From positions 1 through 15,192 of the forward strand of contig NZ_CAKVJB010000044.1 in the NCBI RefSeq assembly GCF_934754935.1: a DNA stretch of 15,192 nucleotides, read 5' to 3'. Positions 1 to 6,246 of the stretch are shown one piece after another. The position numbers were made by a program, and so were the translations under genes. The notes under the pieces are model-generated. The model did not search any database and was not told where the DNA came from. It saw only the letters and a list, made by a program, of their open reading frames with translations. Positions within the stretch are counted from its first letter, which is position 1; every line of letters begins with the position of its first letter. Source of the stretch: an uncultured Holdemanella sp. (lineage in GTDB: Bacteria > Bacillota_I > Bacilli_A > Erysipelotrichales > Erysipelotrichaceae).

Positions 1-18
1 GTTTTCAAAGATCATGTG
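1..18 (-). promoter_or_regulatory. Probable rRNA operon leader with boxA-like antitermination site
   Basis: Read on the minus strand, the last bases before the window edge are TGATCTTTGAAAAC. This closely resembles the boxA element (T-CTTTGAAAACT) in the leaders of 16S rRNA operons of Bacillus and relatives. A very strong promoter sits about 15 nt upstream, which is the arrangement expected for an rrn leader. The rRNA genes themselves would lie beyond position 1. The similarity is by recognition of the motif only. Confidence 0.6.
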
Positions 19-38
19 CACCTCAGCAGTGCTCATCT

Positions 39-87
39 ATATTACCAAATACTTCTTACTTCGTCAAATGTTTTTTTTACTTTTTTT
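39..87 (-). promoter_or_regulatory. Strong promoter with UP-like A-tracts (probable rrn promoter)
   Basis: Minus-strand TTGACG (67-62) and TAATAT (44-39) are separated by 17 bp. The -10 is extended by TGG. Immediately upstream of the -35 are runs of eight A (78-71) and seven A (87-81), which look like an UP element. Predicted initiation is near 32. The combination of UP-like tracts, near-consensus hexamers and a boxA-like leader points to a stable-RNA promoter. Confidence 0.7.
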
Positions 88-310
88 CAAAATATGTGAA
101 TTTATTTAAATAAATCATTAGCACAGTGTTTACACACAAGTCATATAATACTAACTTGAAATACATAAAAGACTATAAATAAAGGAATAATCGATATTCG
201 ATTCAACATGTTTTATCTCAACATTAATAAATTCAACCACAACACATTTCATTTACTTTTCTCAAAGCAGGAAAATTTCGGGCTACTTTCATATATCAAA
301 AAATATAATT
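88..310. other. AT-rich intergenic spacer, no gene seen
   Basis: This 223-bp stretch lies between the glycyl radical operon terminator and the left-edge promoter. It contains no open frame with a ribosome site and no convincing second rrn promoter. A plus-strand TATAAT at 144-149 has no matching -35 and no gene downstream. Confidence 0.6.
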
Positions 311-331
311 TAAAAAAGGAGCCTACGCTCC
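311..331 (-). terminator. Intrinsic terminator of the glycyl radical operon
   Basis: On the minus strand a GGAGC-GTAG-GCTCC hairpin (331-318) is followed directly by six T residues. It begins right after the TAG stop of the activase gene (334-332). It insulates the operon from the rrn-like promoter downstream. Confidence 0.88.
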
Positions 332-1249
332 CTACTCAATGATTAAATTTTTTATACCACTCTGTTTAGCACAATCATAAAATTCCTGCATTCTTTCATT
401 TGAATACATCTTTGGGTTTTCTTTGAAACAAAACTCCATATCTAAATATGCATATTTAGATTGTGCTAAAGGATTATAATTCAAGATTTCATAATGAACA
501 TCTTCATAACAAGAAACTAAAAACTTTGAAATCAAAGAAATATTCTCAAAAGAAGCAGTCATTGTTGGAATTAAAGGCGTACGAACAATTACGTGCGCTT
601 TTTTTTCACCCTGAAGTAAATACGCAATATTTTTTAATATTTTTTCATTGGAAACGCCCGTATATTGTTTATGCGAATTCTCATCATACAACTTACAATC
701 ACAATAAATCTGATCCAAATAAGGCAAAACCCTTTGTACATTTTCCAATTCTGTATATAGACTTGTTTCAATAGCCGTATGAATTCCTTTTTCTTTACAA
801 GCCTTTAATACATCAATCAAAAAATCACTCTGTAAAAAGGGCTCTCCCCCAGAAAAAGTAACGCCACCTTCTCTTTTAAAGAATATTTCATCCTTTAAAA
901 TTTCATGAACACACTCTTCTACTGTATACTCCTTGGCATCCATACTCAAAGCTAAAGTCGGACATACATCACAAATCGCATTCCAATCTTCATTCACATT
1001 TCTTGAAATACAAATTTTATCATCTACACATTTAACTCCACCATGTTTTGATGCATGAACACAACCCAAACAGTGCATACACTTGGACTCCATATACAAG
1101 ACTTGCGGTATATACGATAATCCCTCTGGATTCTGGCACCATTTACAACGAAGTGGACACCCCTTAAAAAAAACTGTAGTACGAATTCCTTTTCCATCGT
1201 GTGTCGCAAAACGCTTAATATCAAATATATATCCCTTAGATGTTGTCAT
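332..1249 (-). CDS. Glycyl radical enzyme activating enzyme (radical SAM)
   Basis: A radical-SAM activase that would use S-adenosylmethionine and a [4Fe-4S] cluster to place the glycyl radical on the partner enzyme encoded immediately upstream. Numbering from the chosen start, the cluster motif CX3CX2C is C31-C35-C38. An inserted ferredoxin-like segment has Cys at 57, 60, 63, 74, 80, 93 and 96, and SGGEP starts at 133. These features place it in the GRE-activase family with an auxiliary ferredoxin domain (about 300 residues is usual) rather than the short PFL-AE type. The ATG at 1249 has AAGGA six bases upstream and gives the family-typical N-terminus. An ATG at 1273, eight codons earlier, has a GGAG at nine bases and cannot be excluded. 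The gene overlaps the GRE stop by 14 bp, so the two are translationally coupled. It ends at a terminator. Confidence 0.9.
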   Translation of the reverse strand: MTTSKGYIFDIKRFATHDGKGIRTTVFFKGCPLRCKWCQNPEGLSYIPQVLYMESKCMHCLGCVHASKHGGVKCVDDKICISRNVNEDWNAICDVCPTLALSMDAKEYTVEECVHEILKDEIFFKREGGVTFSGGEPFLQSDFLIDVLKACKEKGIHTAIETSLYTELENVQRVLPYLDQIYCDCKLYDENSHKQYTGVSNEKILKNIAYLLQGEKKAHVIVRTPLIPTMTASFENISLISKFLVSCYEDVHYEILNYNPLAQSKYAYLDMEFCFKENPKMYSNERMQEFYDCAKQSGIKNLIIE

Positions 1250-3542
1250 AACTTGTCCTTGCGATAATTTCATCCTGTAACTCTCCAGCTAGTTCTGTAA
1301 AATACGCTGTATAACCAGCTACACGAACGGTCAAAGAACGATATTGATCTGGATGTATTTTGGCATTTAATAAATCTTCTTTACGAACCACATTAAATTG
1401 AATATGTGGAATTTCTAAATCAACAAATGTACGCATAAAATTCGCAAACTTATCAATACCCGATTCTGTTTTAAAGAATTCTGGTAAAAACTTCATATTT
1501 AATAAGCCCCCATTTGTCGTACAAGAATTATCCAAATGCGATACCGATTTTAATACTGCCGTAGGACCCTTTAAATCACGACCATACACAGCCGATAATC
1601 CACCATCAGCCAAAGGCGTTTTGGCAAGTCTTCCATCACAGCTAGCTCCTACATTTTCCCCCATAGGAACATGTGCACTTACCGTATACATACCTGTATG
1701 ATATTCTCCATTACGATAGTTTGTATATTTCCTTAATTTATTTCTAAACTTCAATGCCCATTTGGCACCAAGCTCATCCACCCAATCCACATCATTTCCA
1801 TACTTAGGTGCGCGATTTAGCAACATTTGACGCATGACTTCATTATTTGAAAAATTATTTTTTAATGCATTTTCTAAATCAGCCGCACCAATTCTTCTCT
1901 CATCATATACAAGCTTCTTTAAAGCTGCCAAACTATCCGCAAGGTTTGCCACCTGAATCATTTGAATACCTGACAAATTATAATGCGCACCACCACGCGT
2001 AACATCCATTCCTTTTTCCATACAATCATCAATCACACTTGATAAGAAGGCTGTTGGCAAAATATCAATATGTGCTTTTTCCACTTCTTCTAAACACGGA
2101 ATCATTTTATCTATAAAATAATCCATCATTTTTTCAAATGCCAATTCCAATTCAGAAAATGAAGCATAAGTGCTTAAAGAACCATAGTCAGGACCCATTT
2201 GTTTTCCACTCAACAAACAACGCCCATGATTCAATGTTAATTCTAATACTTTATTCATATTAAACATACCTGAATCCGACCAGCCTAAATTATTGCCTTG
2301 TGTTGTAAGTTCCACACAACCAACAATCGCATAATCCATGGCATCTGAATGTGATATACCCAAATCTTCCATCGCCTTGATAATTGCCTTATCATTGAAA
2401 AATTGTGGCATTCCACTTCCTTTTGAAACAACGCGAATCGCATGTTTTAATAGTTCATCATTCGTATGTTCATGAAGTCGAACAGACAAGTTTGGTTGTG
2501 GAAGTCCAATATCTTCTTGGGCCTTTAAAAACAAATGACTCAATTCATTACTAAAATCATTTCCATTTTGATCTTGTCCACCCACGCAAATATTAAATCC
2601 AATTGGAAAACCCGCAAAATATTTAGCACTATGCGCATTTCTTAAATATACGATCTCATTGAATTTCAACCATAAACATTCGATCAATTCTAAAGCTTCA
2701 CTTTCCTTCAACATACCCGAATCTATATCTTGTTTATAATAAGAATATAAAGTTTCATCTAAACGACCCGGCGAAAAGCTAGATGCGTTACTTTCCATAT
2801 GTAATACGACAAACAAAAACCATAATGACTGTAACGCTTCATGGAATGTAGAAGCTGGATGATACGCAAGCTTTTCACAAATTTCAGCCACATCCTTTTT
2901 ATGCATTTCCAAAGCTAGATCATGATAGCGAAGCATAAACTTCTGTACACCTTGCATGACTAAAATTACACATTCATAAAATTCTTTTTGTGCTTCAGAA
3001 CACGTCTTTAAATGGCTATTAGCTAAATCAATATACCCCTGTGGACCAAGCTCTAACCATTCCTTCACATTCGGACAAATATGCCCCTGTGCATGATCAG
3101 TTTGATTGACTTTTACTACTTTAGAAATCGCACTAATTTCATCACCAAAACGATTTTTAATAACATCCTCTAAACTTTTACCTTTCCAATATGGAACGAT
3201 TACTTTACGAAAAGTTTCAATATCTTTTTGATGTACATTAAACTTATCTTGAGGACGAGTTGGAATTGTTTCAAATTCACGATCCACCCAAGAAATTCCA
3301 CTTTCTGGAAAAACAACACCATAACGAACACCCTTTGTTCGATTTGCGACAATCAACTCTTCAGGTTCCATACCAATTTCAATTTCATTTAATGCGTTAT
3401 ATAAAGAAAGTGCACGCTTATAAGGAATAGATTTATCTTCATTTTCTTGATATGTACGAGTAATGATCAAAGCCTGTTCAATACTTACGTAGCGTGGTTG
3501 AGACAACATTTTATCTTTCAGAATAGAAATACGATCTAACAT
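1236..3542 (-). CDS. Glycyl radical enzyme, PFL2/glycerol-dehydratase-like eliminase, substrate unknown
   Basis: A 768-residue anaerobic radical enzyme. The thiyl-radical motif GCVE is at 408-411 (Cys409, Glu411) and the glycyl motif RVAGY is at 740-744 (Gly743), so it should be activatable. It has one active-site Cys, not the Cys-Cys pair of pyruvate formate-lyase. Compared with glycerol dehydratase from memory, the residue 14 after the Cys is Asp (D423), a His is present in QGHICP (H154), and the SPGR loop is kept (257-260). The substrate-binding His just before that loop is replaced by Ser (S254). This supports a C-O or C-N type eliminase with a different substrate. After GCVE it reads LTTQGN, unlike GCVETG of hydroxyproline dehydratase as I recall it, or GCVEP of choline lyase and glycerol dehydratase. 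GGAGG lies seven bases before the ATG. No microcompartment or downstream aldehyde genes are in the window. Confidence 0.92.
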   Translation of the reverse strand: MLDRISILKDKMLSQPRYVSIEQALIITRTYQENEDKSIPYKRALSLYNALNEIEIGMEPEELIVANRTKGVRYGVVFPESGISWVDREFETIPTRPQDKFNVHQKDIETFRKVIVPYWKGKSLEDVIKNRFGDEISAISKVVKVNQTDHAQGHICPNVKEWLELGPQGYIDLANSHLKTCSEAQKEFYECVILVMQGVQKFMLRYHDLALEMHKKDVAEICEKLAYHPASTFHEALQSLWFLFVVLHMESNASSFSPGRLDETLYSYYKQDIDSGMLKESEALELIECLWLKFNEIVYLRNAHSAKYFAGFPIGFNICVGGQDQNGNDFSNELSHLFLKAQEDIGLPQPNLSVRLHEHTNDELLKHAIRVVSKGSGMPQFFNDKAIIKAMEDLGISHSDAMDYAIVGCVELTTQGNNLGWSDSGMFNMNKVLELTLNHGRCLLSGKQMGPDYGSLSTYASFSELELAFEKMMDYFIDKMIPCLEEVEKAHIDILPTAFLSSVIDDCMEKGMDVTRGGAHYNLSGIQMIQVANLADSLAALKKLVYDERRIGAADLENALKNNFSNNEVMRQMLLNRAPKYGNDVDWVDELGAKWALKFRNKLRKYTNYRNGEYHTGMYTVSAHVPMGENVGASCDGRLAKTPLADGGLSAVYGRDLKGPTAVLKSVSHLDNSCTTNGGLLNMKFLPEFFKTESGIDKFANFMRTFVDLEIPHIQFNVVRKEDLLNAKIHPDQYRSLTVRVAGYTAYFTELAGELQDEIIARTSYDNI

Positions 3543-3566
3543 AGTAAGTCCTCCATTTACAAATCC

Positions 3567-3595
3567 ATTATAAAAAGAACTATGATTAAAATCAA
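3567..3595 (-). promoter_or_regulatory. Promoter of the glycyl radical operon
   Basis: Minus-strand TTGATT (3595-3590) and a perfect TATAAT (3572-3567) are spaced by 17 bp, predicting a start near 3560 and a short leader with the GGAGG site. It lies inside the 63-bp gap after the regulator gene, so the operon can be transcribed independently of the regulator. Confidence 0.7.
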
Positions 3596-3603
3596 TAGTT
3601 CTT
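3575..3603. repeat. Inverted repeat over the GRE promoter (operator and/or terminator)
   Basis: The arms AAGAACTA (3575-3582) and TAGTTCTT (3596-3603) pair perfectly. An inner TGAT/ATCA adds four more pairs with one bulged base. The repeat covers the -35 hexamer and most of the spacer of the GRE promoter, a classic operator position. On the minus strand it is also followed by a five-T run, so it could terminate regulator transcripts. Both roles are inference. Confidence 0.6.
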
Positions 3604-3605
3604 TA

Positions 3606-4328
3606 TTACTTTTTATTACTTTTTATTGTTTGTAGAATCCCATAAAATTCATTCATCTTAGCATACTCATAATTTCCCATTTGGTAAAACTTATCCGAAT
3701 CCGCCAACATATACGCCTTTTTCGATTGTTTTAATACAATACGCTTTGTTTGACCATCACTTGGCATATAGGTCATAACACTACCAGACTCTACATCTAT
3801 GCCTACTACGCCTAAAAAGGCTACATCAAAATGAAATCGTTGAAGAAATTCATCGCACATATTGCCTACAAAGCCATTTCTTGCATAATCAAATTCTCCA
3901 CCAATGAATACAGAATGAATTTGACTTGAAGAAAGAATTTGAATCACATCCAACATATTCGTAACAACCGTAATACTTGAAATGGGGTTTAATACTAATA
4001 ATTTAGCCAATTCAATATTCGTAGTCGAAATATCTAAAAAGACGGTCATATTTGGTTCAATCAAATCATAGGCCATTTGCGCTATTTTTTGTTTCTCCTT
4101 ACTATTCACATTCTTTCTAGAATTCGCATCCTCTAAATGAACATTTAAACGATTCAATATTGCTCCACCATATATCTTTTTACATTTCCCTTTTGATTCC
4201 AAAATAGCCAAGTCTTTACGAATCAAATCGGGCGTTACATCAAAACGTTTACTCAAATCTTTGACTAATACTTTTCCATTCTCTTGTAAATCATCTAAAA
4301 TTAAATTTTGTCTTTCTTCTACAAACAT
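3606..4328 (-). CDS. DeoR-family transcriptional regulator
   Basis: A 240-residue cytosolic repressor-type protein. The N-terminal winged helix-turn-helix is at about residues 3-55 (ERQNLILDDL, then VKDLSKRFDVTPDLIRKDL). It is followed by the DeoR sensor domain with the family's FLDISTT phosphate-binding-like segment and the C-terminal KAYMLADSDKF. Sensor domains of this family usually bind phosphorylated sugars or other small metabolites; the effector here is unknown. The ATG at 4328 is chosen because AGGAG sits six bases upstream. The earlier in-frame ATG at 4349 has no ribosome site and overlaps the gene's own -10 box. It lies between the GRE operon and the divergent symporter gene, so it is the obvious candidate regulator of both. 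Confidence 0.88.
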   Translation of the reverse strand: MFVEERQNLILDDLQENGKVLVKDLSKRFDVTPDLIRKDLAILESKGKCKKIYGGAILNRLNVHLEDANSRKNVNSKEKQKIAQMAYDLIEPNMTVFLDISTTNIELAKLLVLNPISSITVVTNMLDVIQILSSSQIHSVFIGGEFDYARNGFVGNMCDEFLQRFHFDVAFLGVVGIDVESGSVMTYMPSDGQTKRIVLKQSKKAYMLADSDKFYQMGNYEYAKMNEFYGILQTIKSNKK

Positions 4329-4342
4329 ACATATCTCCTGTT

Positions 4343-4371
4343 TAATCATTATATCATTTTTATGGTATACT
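4343..4371 (+). promoter_or_regulatory. Promoter of the symporter gene (extended -10)
   Basis: Plus-strand TGGTATACT ends at 4371. A weak TAATCA (4343-4348) is 17 bp upstream of the hexamer. The gene's GAGG ribosome site follows about 10 bases later. This promoter overlaps the divergent promoter of the DeoR-family gene, so RNA polymerase binding at the two should be competitive. Confidence 0.5.
4348..4356 (-). promoter_or_regulatory. Promoter of the DeoR-family gene (extended -10)
   Basis: Minus-strand TGATATAAT (4356-4348) is a perfect -10 with the TGn extension. The -35 region is poor (TTTTAA at 17 bp), which is usual with an extended -10. Predicted initiation is near 4341, giving a leader of about 12 nt that carries AGGAG. 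Confidence 0.6.
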
Positions 4372-4392
4372 TAAAAACATCGAGGTATTACT

Positions 4393-5694
4393 ATGAACAA
4401 AAACGGAAATTTTAAAAGTACGGTAGGATTTGTGTTAGCCTGTGTAGGTTCTGCCGTAGGAATGGGAAACATATGGATGTTTCCATATCGCTTAGGCCAA
4501 TATGGAGGTGCTGCCTTTCTAATTCCATATCTTATCTTTATCGCTTTATTTGGTCTTGTTGGTTTATCGGCTGAGTTTGCGCTAGGAAGAATGGCAAAAA
4601 CAGGAACACTAGGTGCATATGCATATTGTTGGAAAAACAAATTCGGTAAATATATCGGATGGCTTCCACTACTAGGATCTCTTGGCATTGCGATTGGATA
4701 TAGTGTTATTTTAGGATGGGTATTTCGCAGCATTCAAGGCGTAGTCACAAACGAACTATTCACCAATAGTATTCCAGCTTTCTTTACAAATATGACACAA
4801 TCCTTTTCAAACGTGCCATGTCACTTTTTGGTCTTATTTATTACTTGTCTACTTTTATTTACAAGTGCCACAAATGCGATTGAAAAAGTCAATAAAGTAT
4901 TGATGCCAGCCTTCTTTATTTTATTTATTATCCTTGCCATTCGTGTCAGTTTATTTGATGGCGCCATTGAAGGCTATAAATTCTTATTTGTACCTAAATG
5001 GGAATATTTATTCAACAAAGAAACATGGATCATGGCTATGGGACAAGCCTTCTTTTCCTTATCCATTACCGGTTCTGGAATGATTGTATATGGTGCTTAC
5101 TTAAAGGATGATGTGGATATCCCAAAAGCAAGTATGCAGACAGCTGTATTTGATACAATTGCAGCGATGCTTGCGGCACTTGCCATTATGCCTGCCGTAT
5201 TCTCTTTTGGCATTGATCCAGTTAGTGGTCCTAGTTTAATATTTTTAACTCTTCCTGAAGTCTTTAAACAAATGCCACTCGGTAATTTCTTTGCCCTATT
5301 CTTCTTTATTTCAGTAGCCTTTGCCGGAATCACAAGTTTAATCAATATGTTAGAAGCCGTATGTGAATCTTGGCAAAACCGTTTTCACATTTCCAGAAAA
5401 AAAGCAGTTCTACTTTGTGGCATTATCACATTCATCATTTCTGTATGCATTGAAAATGGCGATATCGTAGGTCAATGGATGGATGTTGTCACAATTTACA
5501 TTATTCCTTTTGCAGCCTTGCTTGGTGCCATTACCATTTATTATGTTTTAGGATGGAACCATTTAAAACAAGAATTAGACAAAGGAAGAAAAAAGCCGGT
5601 TGGACCGACTTTTAAGTTCTTAGGCAAATATGTATATGTATTTCTTGCCATCATTATTTTGATTTTGGGAATTCTTTATAACGGTATTGGCTAA
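4393..5694 (+). CDS. Neurotransmitter:sodium symporter (NSS/SNF family)
   Basis: A 433-residue integral membrane protein with about 11 hydrophobic helices, the length usual for bacterial members such as MhsT and LeuT-like proteins. These use Na+ to import amino acids or related zwitterions. Helix 1 carries the family signature GSAVGMGNIWMFPY (19-32), and the Na+-site Thr/Ser of helix 8 are kept in AGITS (T314, S315). The unwound helix 6 region is SLSITGSGM (222-230). Met29 occupies the position of the extracellular-gate Arg of LeuT. The start is supported by GAGG seven bases upstream. It diverges from the DeoR-family gene by 64 bp, which suggests that it imports the substrate or a cofactor-related solute for the glycyl radical pathway. 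Its last 41 bp overlap the convergent phosphodiesterase gene. Confidence 0.93.
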   Translation: MNKNGNFKSTVGFVLACVGSAVGMGNIWMFPYRLGQYGGAAFLIPYLIFIALFGLVGLSAEFALGRMAKTGTLGAYAYCWKNKFGKYIGWLPLLGSLGIAIGYSVILGWVFRSIQGVVTNELFTNSIPAFFTNMTQSFSNVPCHFLVLFITCLLLFTSATNAIEKVNKVLMPAFFILFIILAIRVSLFDGAIEGYKFLFVPKWEYLFNKETWIMAMGQAFFSLSITGSGMIVYGAYLKDDVDIPKASMQTAVFDTIAAMLAALAIMPAVFSFGIDPVSGPSLIFLTLPEVFKQMPLGNFFALFFFISVAFAGITSLINMLEAVCESWQNRFHISRKKAVLLCGIITFIISVCIENGDIVGQWMDVVTIYIIPFAALLGAITIYYVLGWNHLKQELDKGRKKPVGPTFKFLGKYVYVFLAIIILILGILYNGIG

Positions 5695-6199
5695 GTGTTT
5701 CTAAATCTTTCCAAGTGAATACACAGTCCTCAAGGATCATATAACTATGAGGGCTGTTTTCTTTTGGGATGGAAACAGAGCCTGGATTCATATAAATAAT
5801 CCCATCTCGTTCTTCAATGGTAGGCACATGGGTGTGTCCACATAGTAATAAAGATCCAGGTTTTAGCTTAACTGGTTTTAAATGTCCATGTGTACAATAG
5901 ATAAAGAGTCCATTTATATCCAACACCGAATAATCGGCCAAACATGGAAAATCCAACACCATTTGATCGACTTCACAATCACAATTTCCACGAACACATA
6001 AAATTGAGTCCGAAATGGAATTCAACATTTCAATTACTTTTTTCGGTGCATATTCTTTTGGCAAATCATTTCTAGGTCCATGATATAAAATATCCCCTAA
6101 TAAGATCAATCGATCTGGCTTTTCGTATTTGTAGGCATCCATGAGTTTTTGACAATAATAACTTGAACCATGGATATCACTAGCGATCATATATTTCAT
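5654..6199 (-). CDS. YfcE-type metallophosphodiesterase
   Basis: A 181-residue calcineurin-like phosphoesterase; E. coli YfcE is of similar length. The metal-binding motifs are complete: D8-x-H10, G35-D36 followed by H40, GNCD (71-74), H104 and the GHTH block (121-124). The family hydrolyses phosphodiester model substrates in the cytosol using two metals (Mn in YfcE); the physiological substrate is not known. The ATG has a near-perfect AAAGGAG five bases upstream. The gene follows the phosphofructokinase gene with a 47-bp gap that holds a strong hairpin terminator and no obvious promoter. Its 3' end is antisense to the last 41 bp of the symporter gene. Confidence 0.9.
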   Translation of the reverse strand: MKYMIASDIHGSSYYCQKLMDAYKYEKPDRLILLGDILYHGPRNDLPKEYAPKKVIEMLNSISDSILCVRGNCDCEVDQMVLDFPCLADYSVLDINGLFIYCTHGHLKPVKLKPGSLLLCGHTHVPTIEERDGIIYMNPGSVSIPKENSPHSYMILEDCVFTWKDLETLSQYRYKEFPKSK

Positions 6200-6213
6200 A
6201 AGTACTCCTTTAA

Positions 6214-6241
6214 GAAAAAAGAATGCCGAAGCATTCTTTTT
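6214..6241 (-). terminator. Hairpin terminator between phosphofructokinase and phosphodiesterase genes
   Basis: The arms GAATGC (6221-6226) and GCATTC (6231-6236) enclose a four-base loop that reads TTCG on the minus strand. A/T runs extend the stem on both sides. It is followed on the minus strand by six T. It ends only a few bases before the AAAGGAG of the phosphodiesterase gene, so it may attenuate rather than stop transcription. Confidence 0.85.
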
Positions 6242-6246
6242 ATTTA

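Noticed and set aside
1..15. Minus-strand ATG with GAGG five bases upstream, giving Met-Ile-Phe-Glu-Asn off the edge
   Set aside because: The same bases match a boxA-like rRNA leader behind a UP-element promoter, which explains them better. Five codons cannot be tested.
144..149. Plus-strand TATAAT
   Set aside because: No -35 at a usable distance and no plus-strand gene downstream.
463..774. Plus-strand open frame of 103 codons
   Set aside because: It lies entirely antisense to the well-supported activase gene and has no ribosome site or recognisable domain.
1236..3542. Assignment of the GRE as pyruvate formate-lyase or hydroxyproline dehydratase
   Set aside because: A single Cys in GCVE excludes pyruvate formate-lyase. 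The residues after GCVE do not match hydroxyproline dehydratase as recalled, and no pyrroline-5-carboxylate reductase gene is nearby.
4329..4349. Longer start for the DeoR-family gene at 4349
   Set aside because: That ATG overlaps the gene's own -10 hexamer and lacks a ribosome site; the ATG at 4328 has AGGAG at six bases.
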